DNA of 64,000 nucleotides. Origin: Aphelocoma coerulescens (Eukaryota; Chordata; Aves; Passeriformes; Corvidae). The position numbers and the translations under genes are program-made. The stretch spans positions 13,200,001 to 13,264,000 of the forward strand of contig NC_091017.1 of assembly GCF_041296385.1 (NCBI RefSeq), read 5' to 3'. The notes under the pieces are model-generated. The model was not told the origin of the DNA. It was given only the letters and a program-made list of their open reading frames with translations, and ran no database searches. The stretch's first letter is position 1, and each line of letters begins with the position of its first letter. Positions 13,571 to 25,383 of this stretch are shown here, piece by piece.

Positions 13571-16002
13571 GCTGTGGTTGAAAGAGTCCATTTGGGATAC
13601 CATCACTACCCCTGAGTTCTGGACAGGGCATGCTGGGAAGTGATCTATCAGTTGTTAACAGCCAGGAGGGATCCAGGCACCTGCAAGCCAAGACTGTCCA
13701 AGAAATGTCAGTGCTTGACTGCTCCCTGATTTTGGAAAAGTTGAGAGAATATAATGCCTTCCCAATTCCCATGGGCACAGAATAAGCAAATGAAAATTGG
13801 TATAATCCTGAGGTGGTGGTTAAATGCATAAATGTGGTGTTAAGAGAACAAAAGGTACAAAAGAGGAAAGGTAAAGTGATTTTATGTGTGATTTTGGGAG
13901 CGGCTTTTACTGCTGCCCAAAAGGAAAGGTATACCAACAAACAAGTAGAGGGGAAAAAAATTACTGGATGTCTGCAGGATTTGGAGAAAAGATTGCAGGA
14001 CCAGTTAAATGAGAAGAGAGAAAGTAGGCTTTGGGACAAAACACTGTTCGTTGCTGAGCGTGAGCATACTAGGAGGCTTCAGGTGGAGTTTTGGGTTGCA
14101 GATGAGATATTATAGGAGCAATTGCAGGATTTAGAATTTCGACCGCTTGCAGAAACACCACTCGTAACACTGACTTTTTGTATCCAATGAAGAAGTTGGA
14201 AGACAGTAGACAGGTCTATTTTTCTGACAGAGCGAGATGTAATGTTTGCATTGTCATCTGATGATGAGGAAGTAACATTAGGACCCCTAACTAAAACTGA
14301 AACCACAGACAATGGTCAAGGTCAGCAAACTGCTACCAAAACAGTGTTGTATACAGCAGATATCAGAGTTCCAGAAAGAGTATAGCAGACTTGCGTAGAA
14401 TGGAAATGTAAGGGTTGATCCCGACAACACTGAAAAGGGGAAAGATGCTTCTTTATCTTCAAGTCTCCCTGAATCTACTAGACCCCAGGGTAAAGCAGAA
14501 AAATCACACAAAAACTTACCCACCTGCCCCGCCCTCCCCCCCCCACTCAATTTTGGTTTTTTCTGGTGGTTCATTTGCCAAGAGCATTATGGTCACAAGC
14601 CAGATGAGATGGAAATCCAGCAAGTGGGAACCTATTGCATACATAGTGATGGCCCATCCATTCGAATTCCAGTAGGTTCTTGTCAACAAATAATAACATT
14701 TCTAATAGTAACTCAAATTCAGACAGCATCCCATTTGTGGGGGCAACTTGAACCAGAGGAGGGCTTCCCAAAAGGGTGGGGGAAGCAGAAACAGCAGTAC
14801 AGCAAGCACTTCATGAAGTAGAAGTTGAGATTCCACCTGAGGAACTTCAAGGCCAAACTGGCCCTGACAGACCAAAGAGATCTTTACTATTCAACTCAAC
14901 TACATTTAAAGAGACAGATATTCTGAATGGAGAAACAGCATTTTTGTCATCAGCCTGAGCCATTAAACAACTTGAGCCACTAAGGGGTAACCTATCCAGA
15001 CAAACCCCACCAGGACTCACATTATTTTCTCATCCCAGGAATGATACTGGGAATGATGTCAGCATACCCCCACTGTAGATCAAGTTAACCATGGAAGAAC
15101 TGCTTATCCTTCTTGCAGGAGCAATGATTGCCAGCATGAACCAAATTTGGTTCACACATCAACAAGCTGAACCCACAGGCTGGAGACTCTCTGTTCTTTA
15201 TTTATGGTAACAATAGTACATTCTGCACCACACGTTTCTCAGCTGTGGTTGCAATTTACTATGACAGCATTTATAAAGGAAGGAGATGAAAGTAATTTAC
15301 CCACTGAAATTCAAAAGGTAGCCTGAGATAATGCAGGGATAATTTGAAAGGGAATTCCATTCTTGCTGGTAACTAATTAATTTCACTTATGACTCCACCA
15401 AGAGTAAGGCCAAAATTTTTGTTCTAACAATATGCAATGCTTTGGTATATACTACATACCCAATCATTGTGTCAGGATTCAATCCCAACAGAGCTGTACT
15501 CTATTCCCTGGAGCACAGAGTAAGGGCCCAATGGAACGGATGTGTCTGCATAAGAACCCCTTGAGATTTTATTCTTGTAGATAACCTTGTTGTAGATAAA
15601 AGCAATCACCCTTATATTTGTGTCTGTAACTGTGTTGAAATCATGGGATCTGAGTTTAGTTACTGAACTTCTGTTACATCTTATCAATTGCTATGATTTA
15701 ATACTGATTTAAGACCTAAACCCTACCCCTGTTAGAATGAATCTCAGCTTGATAAAGCTGCTACTGAAGCAAGTACAAGAAAACAGACAAAAGGCTGATT
15801 ACTGCTCCTCAGGATGTGAAAGAAACCCAGGTGATGGAATGGGTGAAAAAAAGATGAAGAACAACATTGCTGGGACATGTCATTTGGATGGCTGCAGACA
15901 GCAATAGGAGTTTTTAACAAGGTGTTGCATCCTGTGATTGTTCTTTTAATATCAACCTTTCTGCTTTTCATTTTGATAATTGCATTGTACATCAAGTTGT
16001 GA
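13571..16002 (+). pseudogene. Degenerate endogenous retrovirus interior (gag-like start, env-like end)
   Basis: This is an old, non-functional retroviral interior of only about 2.4 kb, too short for a full gag-pol-env set, so most of pol is missing. An open stretch of about 100 codons at 13813-14112 is rich in Lys, Gln and Glu, as in gag coiled regions, and stops follow. Blocks near 14600-14955 are broken by frameshifts and stops. The end (about 15880-16002) reads in one frame as a Trp-containing segment, then some 25 hydrophobic residues and a short basic tail ending LYIKL and a stop, as in the membrane anchor and tail of a retroviral Env. Its order fits plus-strand orientation. The family is not assigned. 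No part appears able to encode a working protein. Confidence 0.65.
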
Positions 16003-16024
16003 AGGATTATAGAGAGATTACCCC

Positions 16025-16536
16025 TGTCCTAGGTTACAATGTAAGATGTAACCAAAAGCATGCATTCTATTATCTTCACAAGCTGTTAAAGCAGGTGGGG
16101 CAATGTTTGTTATCTCCTACCATGACTCATCCTTGATAACTCCCTCTGGGGGCTATCTCTGTTTAATGGGCAATCAAGGACCCACTGCATGACTCACAGA
16201 ATTACATCAGCCTATTGTGAGATGCTCCGCCTAGGGGGAGGAGCCAAGCATTCCCACCTGGATATAATCTGAGGTTTGGAACAGCACAGGCAGCCCTTAC
16301 TTATGGGATTTGTGGAGGACAAGAGCTACCATTGGACCTTCAGGTAAAGACCAGCCCCTTTTCTACTGGATCACTACTTCAACAGGACTGCTTCATGTGG
16401 ACTGCTACCACCACTGTGACTAACAGGGTATCAGGTTGTATCCTGACTCTGTCAGTGTTCTTGTACTACTGCATTTATTTTAATTTTCCTATTAAATTAT
16501 ATTTCTGACTTGCGATCTCCCACTAGTTTGTTTTCA
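16025..16536 (+). mobile_element. LTR-like block after the env remnant (probable 3' LTR)
   Basis: It starts TGTCCTAGGTTAC shortly after the env-like stop, contains TATAAT at 16263-16268 (in CTGGATATAATCTGAGG) and ATTAAA at 16491-16496, and may end at TTTTCA (16536). Promoter, then poly-A signal, then a short tail is the U3-R-U5 order. The purine tract expected just before a 3' LTR is poor. The right edge is uncertain. Confidence 0.6.
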
Positions 16537-16879
16537 AGCCTAAATAGTAGAGATAGAGGGAGAAAGGGGCAGATGATTCTATAACCTTTCTCATCTTTTC
16601 CCTTTTCAAAGAATGGGACTTTTAATCAAGTCCATATTGATGTTTGTGCCACAGCGTGGTGTATAATCCCAGAAGATAAGGGGCTAATGTGAATGTCTCA
16701 AATACCAAGAGCCAGATGGCTGCAGAGCTGACCAAGGATTGTTGGTTATGACACACCATGAAAAAGAACAAGATGCGGCTGGAGAAGGGGCCATGCAGAG
16801 GTAGGGCAGTACCAGGGTAAACATCCTTGTTCTAGCTCCTGGACATAAGCACAACACAGTACTGCACAAGTGCAGGAAT

Positions 16880-17821
16880 GAGGTTGAGAAATGGACATTG
16901 AGTGTATGCTAGGGACTGAAATGGTTCATGCCTTAAACATTGTTATGAAGTTTTGCCTGTTATAGCAAAAACTGTATAAAGAAGCTACAATCACAGAAGC
17001 CTCCCTGAAGAACTTGGACTGTGAGTCAAGCCCCCTAGATAAGATAAAGAGCACACTAGCGTTTAATCATCTCAGGTCTAGGGAGAAACAAACAAGGCCA
17101 AAGGAGAAGAATGCATCCACAAGAGAGCCAAACACGGCAGAGATTCTTCCCTTGCTAAGTTTGGTGTGGGGGAGACCACAGCCCACAGAAGCCAGGTTTA
17201 CTCCCCCTGAAATGAGGTGGGGAGAAGGTTTTGGGTGTAACCTCTGGTCAGAGGCAGTGAACACCCATCCTCCCTTACACAAACCGGCCCAGCTGTGAAA
17301 CCCCCAGCCCCACAGGCCACATCCACAGGATACTCATATGAGAGGCAGCTAAGGTGGTGTCATAATCCATCAAAGACTCCTATGGGCCTTGCACCACAGG
17401 ACTGCATGTGATGCAACAGATCCAGAGTCTGTTGTAAGAGACAATGGCAAACTTCCCAACCCCCCCCCCCCGACCCTGAGTGATGCCTGAGTTTTCCTAC
17501 CTAGCCTGCATGTATATAAACCCATCAGATTCTATGCTTTTTGGGGGGAGCCTTCACCACCAAGAAGACCAGCTGGAGACGATCAACAGAACATCACTGG
17601 GATCCACGGATGGTAATACTTTCCTTATTCTGTCTCTGTCACTCTCTTTCTTTCACCCCACTTCTTTCTCCTATTTCTTCCTCTTCCTTTTACTCTCCTT
17701 TCTCTCTCTCTCATATTTACTATTAAATAAAATTCATACTATTGTCACTGGTATATGGTCTTGTCTGCACCTTAAGTTGGGCAGAGGCATTTCTAAGAAC
17801 TTTAATAACTGGATCATGACA
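16880..17821 (+). mobile_element. LTR-like block with TATA and AATAAA signals
   Basis: TATATAAA at 17513-17520 is followed by a pyrimidine-rich run (about 17625-17712) and AATAAA at 17726-17731, the U3-R-U5 layout of an avian LTR. A run of 12 C lies at 17460-17471. Neither edge could be fixed and no target-site duplication was found. It may be a solo LTR or a second piece of the neighbouring retroviral cluster. Confidence 0.5.
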
Positions 17822-19304
17822 GCGTATGGGGGGGGGCCATCAAGACTACCCAAGACCCCAAAGCCTTCCAACCCATTTCCAGTAAGGGCTAGAGGAATGG
17901 ACTGCACATGGTAACTCATTTAAATAGAAAGGTATCTCCACCAAGCCCAGGCTTGGTTGGTCTGGTCCCCCACTGCCAATGTGTTCAGTTCAAGCAGTGC
18001 TTACTAAATGAAACATTTCTTCTATCTCAGTAGTTAATGAATACTAATAAATGAATGAGAGATGCCTTAATAACTCCAAATCCCATAAGCAAAGAAGTAC
18101 TTCAGTGTACACTGTAAACTCTAATAAAAGAAAGTTAAGGATGTAAAGTCAAACCATGGGAAAGGATGAAAAGAGGCAATTTTTTTGCTAGCTCATACAA
18201 TACTTGGCTACCAAATCTGTGAAATAGTAATAGCATCAAACACACCTTTTTAAAACTTCTGTTTCTCCCAAATGTACAGTTCATCAGAGAATGCTCCTGC
18301 TTCTCATCATCTATTTCCCTTTCCAAAAGGTACTCAGGAAAATTATTTTTTCCTAGCAAACAGAGGTCCGTAAGAACTTACAAATCAACCATATACGCTA
18401 TACCAATTTGTTTTTATTACAGAAGAACAATTCCAGCACTGATATACTACTGTACTGCACTCAGTAATTTTCAAACCTGCATGCCTGAAGTTTTGCTTCC
18501 AGAAGTTCCCAGCAGTGTACTTCAGCACTTAAAAGAAGCTATTTGGATAGAAAAAGTATCCTCCACTTTAGAAGTGGGGAGAGGCAACCAAGTCCAGCAT
18601 TCTTTTCTCTTGCCTCAACAAACAGGCATCACTACACCCATCCCAATGCACTGCAAAGAGAATATGTTAGGTTCTGGACTGATTATTTTACTGCCTCACA
18701 GATTACATTCACTTCTCCAGGAAGCTACTTCTCTTCCCATTAAGGCTCTTCATAGCCTCTCTTTGTCTCTTCCAAATCACATTTAGACTTCCACCTCTGA
18801 TCAGCCCATGGTGGACACTGACCCCTCTCTACTTTTTAAACTGTCAAACAAATCTCTTCATGCTCTCCATAAACTCTCATAATTGCCCAAATTCCTCCAG
18901 TGTTGGGATGGAGAACGTACTGAAAGACCATTGCTATCACGTTGATTAATATCCAGCCACAGCCACTTTGTTTTCTGCCTGCTGTCCATCTGGGATGTGT
19001 TCTTATACCTGGAACACAACCGTCTTTTAGTATAGCACCTGACACAAGAGAGCCGTGGGCTTTGGCTAAGCTCTTGATACTCTGGTATACAAGAAAGTAA
19101 GAGCATCAGCAACAGGGAAACTGCAGGAAGGTTTAATAGATTTGACCACTTACAACACTAACCCATAGGAGCACATACCAGTCCCTTTACATGTGCTGAC
19201 CTCCATCAAAAATAGTTGCACGAAAGCTTTGTAAATCACCACTATCATCATCACCTCCTCTGCTACTTGGGAAGTGGCTTTTTTACCTTTCTTTTCTTTA
19301 GGGA

Positions 19305-19560
19305 CAGGATGAGAGGACGCAGTCTTAACCTGCACCAGGGGAGGTTTAGGTTGGATGTTAGGAAGAATTTATTCACAGAAAGGGTGAACATTGGAATGGA
19401 CTGCCCAGGGAGGTGGTGGAATCAGTCCCTGGAGGTGTTTAAGGAAGGACTGGATATGGCACTTAGAGCCATGGTCTGGTTGACAAGGTGGTGTTAGGTC
19501 ATAGGTTGGATTCGATGATCTCAGAGGTCTTTTCCAATCTAATTGATTCTGTGATTCTTC
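19305..19560 (+). mobile_element. CR1 LINE 3' end, sense on plus strand
   Basis: The order is the canonical CR1 3' region: CAGGGGAGGTTTAGGTTGGA, TTAGGAAGAATTTATTCACA, GACTGCCCAGGGAGGTGGTG, TGGAGGTGTTTAAGGAAGGA, then TTCGATGATCTCAGAGGTCT and the tail GATTCTGTGATTCTT. It is 5'-truncated at about 19305. Confidence 0.95.
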
Positions 19561-20157
19561 CATTACTGCTAGAAGGAATCAAAAAACCCTCTGTTGCTGA
19601 AGTTCTTTACCCTGGCCCCTGAGGGCAGGCATGTTTTCTTCTTCAGCATATTTACTATTGCCTCTACTGTGCAAGGGGATTTCCAGGCAGACAGAAAGGA
19701 AGAGTTGCTCTCACTGGCACATAGTAATCTAAAGGCATGTGGAGTACCCATCAAACTGGCATGACAATCATGGCCTGATACAGCCCAGGCTTTGGGATGT
19801 GCTCTCAAAGAGAGTTGAAACTCTGAGACACAGAATGTCTGTCAGTCCTGAGAATGGACTATGTAACTACTCCACTTTCACTGCAATTTTTACCCATCTT
19901 AAAGCCAGGATAAATCACCACAGCTACAGCTTCTTGGTAACATGTGAAAAGTTTTGGCTTTCCTCTGCCTGGTCCAGGGCACATGCTGATCAGCCAAATG
20001 ATGCTCATGTAAAAGTACGAGCTCTGGTCCCCTTTGTTTTATGCCACAGCTGCACTCAAACTGACAGCGTGTCAGTGTTAGCATCACTGGCAGAACAAAG
20101 GAGACAAAGGCTGACACAGGAGAGGGAAACTTTGTTAGGCTCCTAAAGAGCAGCAAT

Positions 20158-20161
<4 letters not shown>

Positions 20162-20198
<37 letters not shown>
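20162..20198 (+). repeat. Poly-A run, 37 bases
   Basis: An uninterrupted run of 37 A. No retrocopy body or flanking target duplication was recognised next to it. Confidence 0.95.
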
Positions 20199-20199
<1 letters not shown>

Positions 20200-23100
20200 C
20201 AAACTAGGAAAAGGACACACCTGGACCAGCAATTTTTAAAGGAGGAAGCTCTACCCATCTGCCATGTGTGGAGGGCTCACCATTCATAAACCCTGCCTTT
20301 TCTTACCGTTTTGTGCAAGAGAGCATGGATTTGGTGAACAGAGACAGATCCAGAGGGCTGCTTCTTATGCCCCTACAGCCCTAGCAATGCCTGCACTGCC
20401 TTATCTCTTTGTAAACAAGCTAAACCATGCCGGGCTAAGTGCGCAGGAAAGCACACTAACCACTAGTGGATTTAAGCTCTTGGCAGTAGACACAGCCACT
20501 TGGTTTAAGTGGCACGTGTCTCAGTATTAAGGCTCATGCTAAGCAGTTGCAAATGGATGTGGCAGGCACGCTCCAATCCGCACTGAGTTTAATGCAGGAA
20601 ATTGTGTGTGCTCCAATACTGTAACATAGGAAATCTGAGAGCTAAAAATGCACCCTGGGGAATTAAATCTCTGCTCTTCTCCCCCATTTCCAACTCAGGA
20701 GCGCCCAGAGTGGCCTTTGTATAGCCTCACCTCTAAACATACCCTGATCTGCCCTTATTTCCAGTACTACCTAACACACAAGGGACATTTGCAGGGAGAC
20801 AAAAGGCTGTATCTTCATTATCTTCATCCCAAGCAGTTCACAAACTAAGGATATGCAGAGGGGACTGATGTGCCACTTCAGTCTCTCCCTTTGCACAACT
20901 TCAGAGCCCAAACTTCCTTCTACTCATCTGATTAAAAGAAGTACATTGCTGCATTTATTTGTTAGTGCAGCAAGAGACATCCCTGTCAGCAGCACTGAAG
21001 CTGTGCAAGAGACTCTTGCAGATGCCATTGTTCTTAGACATAGGATTTCATTACATTAAGCCAGCCCACTGAGAGATATGTTGGAAAGGGGGGGACAGGA
21101 AGGAGGGGGAGGGAGGAAAGGGGAGGGAGCCTTTAACAGAGAGGGGAAAAGAAACCCTCAGAGGTCCAAAATAAATGATTCTTGATTCACAGGGAGGCAG
21201 GAACACAGCTCACACCCAAACAGAGACACTCCTCTATGGCAGACAAGCATCCTGATGATTGTTGGCTTTGTTGTTACAACAGGAAACTCCCCCGCCCCGC
21301 TCTGCAGCGCTGGATTCTTGGAGGCACCTACCAAGTACTTGCGTTTTGCTGCTCCCTTTTCTGCAGGAGCGGGAGGAGCTGCTGGAACGCGCGGCACAGC
21401 AGCTGAAATGGGAAACATCTCGGGGATACAGCATCTTTCAACTCACCCAACAAATAATCTGCTCTAATTCAAATGGCTGACAGTGAACAAGATATTACAA
21501 AAACATATTTCCTGTGGGTTAGCACAGCAAACAGCATAGTACAAAACTCATGATATGCCACCATATGGCTTCTGCCATATTATTTTTGCTAATAATGTAG
21601 AACAACATCCACTGTGGTAGCTGCAATGACCACAATGCCAGTACAGCCTGTTTGTGCCAGGACTAAAGTGGTTTCTTATTAATTATTTAGGTACAGCATT
21701 GTATTTAAAAAACCTTGAGGATGGAATAATAGTATTCTTGTTTATTTTTCACCCAGAGTATGATTAAACTGTTCAAAAGTCAGAAGTCCCAATTTTTCAG
21801 CAAAACTGGGATGAGAAAACATTGCTTACCGTCAAAACAGAAAGCATGATATCAGCAACCTAGTAAAAATACCTATTAAATGGCATGGGTTTACAGCAAG
21901 CAATAGCTGCAGCCACTATTCTGAGCTGTAAAGATGAGACAGAACCAGAGAGCTCTGTCCTGCTGTGATGAACTGCAAACTTAATCAGGATCCATACTGG
22001 CTTGAAATATGTAATCTGTATTGTCCATTTCCCTCCTCCTCTCTGTGTGCGTACAGATGGTCAAAACCTTACAGCTAACCCTGAGCAATGGATAATGAGG
22101 TAATAGCACTTCCCAGCCTCTGTGGTTACTTCCAAATTAACATCCAAACTGTGTTATGCAATTCACAACACCAGAAACAAGAGTCTAGTTCACCAGTCAG
22201 ACCAACTTGTTAGTCAGAAAATGGTTAGAGCAGCTACATTTCTGCACCTATTTTTGCTCTTTAAAATTGTGTATGGCTACTGTAAACATACACATCAAAC
22301 CATCTCTATGTTCCAGCTTCAAGAGAAAAAGAACAACAACAACAACAAAAAAACACTGAAAAAAAAATAACCCCCTCCTACCCAGACTTGTCCTGAATAC
22401 TAATGCTAAAACTATTACAAAATGCTAATTTGGTACCAACAACCTATGATTAAAAAAACAATGAAGCACCTCAAGCACATGAATTAAGGCATCGTCTTAA
22501 ACATGGTCTTTTCATCTTAAGCTAGAAAACCCTTATATATACACACATCTGGGCCTTTTCTTGCTCTCAATGATCTCAAAGCTATATTAAAGATGTAAAT
22601 CTTTATGTACGCTAGTCTAATGCATCTGGGGTCTGAATGAAAGCTAAAGACACCACAGTACTTTTAAAGACAACCACAAATGAAGCCAAAATCTCAGCTA
22701 AGATTATTTTCTGTCAGTAAACACCCCCTGAAGGCAATTCTCATGGATTACTGGGATGCCTATTGAGTTACTTGAGTACCATTACCTAACATCCAGTATT
22801 TGGTATAGAACATCACTACACGGTTTCATACTTAACATACTTAAGCAGTTAGTGGCAAAGATGCACTTTCACAACACTTCTGAGGCAAGAGTCTCAAAGT
22901 TTTAGTAACACTAATAATTCATCTTTACAGTTTTTGTTTCCTCTCCAGTTTAAGGCATAGGAAAGGCTGATTTCCTTCTCCATGCTGCACTGTTCACCAA
23001 CAGCAAATCTTGAAATGGAAACCTCAGTGCTCAATTTATTTTCATGTGTTCTAACCATCTGACACTACTCCCTCATTACTATACCAATCTTTCTTGCTCA

Positions 23101-25011
23101 GTTCTTGCATTTGTGCATAGTATCTAACTTACCTAATGCCTTCCATCAATAAAGTGAAAAAGCAGGCAACCCCCCCAAAATTCTTGCAAACATACTGGCC
23201 ATTTAAGAGAAGGAAGAAGAGATTGCTTGGCCAGGACCAACTGTTAAACTGCAGGACCTTTCCCACCCCACCCTTCACTTTTTGTCTAAAACACTGAAAT
23301 GTTTAGAACAAGGATAAAGACCTAACCTTGGTCAAAACTTGGTCCAAAAATGGCAAAAAAACCAGAGAGATGAAAAATAGAACGAATCCAGAAGCTCCTC
23401 CACTCTCACCTAGATCAAAACTTCCCTTTATACAATATATCTTTACCAGACAGATTGTATAAAGGTTTTAATTTTGCCAATGCATTATAAATATTAAATA
23501 ACTCCTACATCAATCTTATCCTTGACAGATCCATAAGTAAATATTTGAGTCCAGTTAAATGCTCTGTAGGGAACTTTGATGAAAATAAAAGTTCCTCCTA
23601 CTAGCAATAAAAACATTTGTATCATCTACAAACCCAGAAATACATCAAACCAAAACATGTAACGCTGGGTTCTGGAGTGCAGAGAAGCTGAATACCAGGT
23701 TAGAAAGAACTAAGGCAGGAAGTTAAAAAAAAAATATATATTTTTCTATTTAAAATTTTAGCCACATCAGATTGATCATAACCTTCAACTGATAAAACAT
23801 TTACATTGTTTGGCTGATGTTCTTCAATTCACAATTGCATGCAATTAACAATTACAAGGGTGCAATTAAAACTTGAAAGAGGTAAGCAAATCTCCCATAG
23901 GCTCTCCCAGTAGACAAAGTAGTATTTCCACTTCAGATCAAAGTAAATTACAAAACCCAACTAAATTCGCATCGACAAAGCACTGCAGGAAACAAACATC
24001 TCACATTTGACAAAAATAGAAGTTAATTTTTTCACCATCACTTTCACTATTCTCTTTGCAAAGAGTTTGTCTCCATTAGAGAGGGAAGATGGTTCAACGG
24101 CTAGTACAAGGCAAGAGAGACTTGCCAAAATGACACAGATTAATTTTAGGGTCAGGAACTACTGTAAATCTCAGCAGTTTGAAAGGTACCGTCAGCTGGA
24201 AAGGGGAGGGGATGAGAGTCAGAATCTATTTGAAACTTCACAGAATATAGGCCACAAAACCATGAGAAAGAACAGCTCTGGAAAAAAAAATATAGCAAAT
24301 CTAACAAACATTTCTATAAGATGCCTCAACTTTGAGGTGCTATTTCACAATTTAAGATTTTTTAACATCTCTAAATCTGGACAACTTTCTATTAGCAACT
24401 CTGAGGTACAGTAGTGAATCATCATCTTTTCCTCAGTTACTATTGGGTTCTAGAGCCTGCTTCAGCTGTCAGCTAGAAGTATTTGCCATTCTTCCCATTT
24501 CTTTTCCAACTTAGCCTAACACCACCATAATTTTGACTTTGAGAAAGCAGCAAAGACATAATAATGATGTATATTTGTATATATTTTTCCCCTTTAAAAC
24601 TGATTTTTCTCATACGAAGGCATAAACAATCTAAAGAAGCATCTCTAAAGAGCCATCCACAGCTTTCACAAAAAGCTGCTTTTAAAGCTGTCTAGCTCTC
24701 TTCCACCTGATCCTATAAACACTGCTGGCAATTTTCCCCCCATGCCTCTAACATATTTTCACTTAGCACCAGTTTGATGTATAAGATCTGACAAGCTAGG
24801 CAGTTATAGGCCACCTGCATCACTGTCACCATGACAACAGTGAAAGACAATCCATGATCCCATGCCCTGGTCACACGTTTCAATACAGCTTATCTGTCCA
24901 AAGCCACTGAGTCTAATGGAAAAGAGTAATTACAATCTTCCACTCATTGTCAAAATTCTCACCATATAATGCTCTTCAAAATTATTTTATTCCTCTCACA
25001 TGGCTGCTTTG

Positions 25012-25075
25012 CAAAAAAAAAAAAAAAAAAACAGAAAAAAGAAAAGAAAAAATAAAAAATAAAAGAAACCTCAAA
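25012..25075 (+). repeat. A-rich low-complexity tract
   Basis: A run of about 20 A followed by AAAAG/AAAAT units. Simple sequence; nothing else seen. Confidence 0.85.
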
Positions 25076-25365
25076 AGAAACCTTAAGTGGGTTTGGAAGG
25101 GAGTGAAAGAGTGAAAAGCAAGTCTGTGCCTGATAGAAAAATGCAGCAGTGTGAGCAAACTGGCTCTTTGCAGTGCTGAAGGACTAATCAGAAGCAGGGG
25201 AATGTACCAACCACTAAGAGGGATAAATGAAAATTTCTCTTATATTCGTAGAGCATCACTTGAGATCCTTTTAGTTTTGCACTGAAGGTGAAGAGAGGAT
25301 ATTAGTTTCCCTCTTTTCCCCTCCCCTTCCTGGAAAACTTCTTCCAAGCACTATGCTGCACTGAG

Positions 25366-25383
25366 CAGCAGCAGCAGCAGCAG
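25366..25383 (+). repeat. Short CAG triplet run (6 units)
   Basis: Six perfect CAG units in intronic sequence, followed by CCTCAGCAAGCAG, a degraded continuation. It lies in no credible reading frame. Confidence 0.85.

Noticed and set aside
20100..20198. Processed pseudogene with poly-A tail
   Set aside because: No homologous body or target duplications could be seen around the 37-A run.
24007..24414. 135-codon plus-strand frame
   Set aside because: No domain, low-information composition, no splice context and no GC rise; likely a chance frame.
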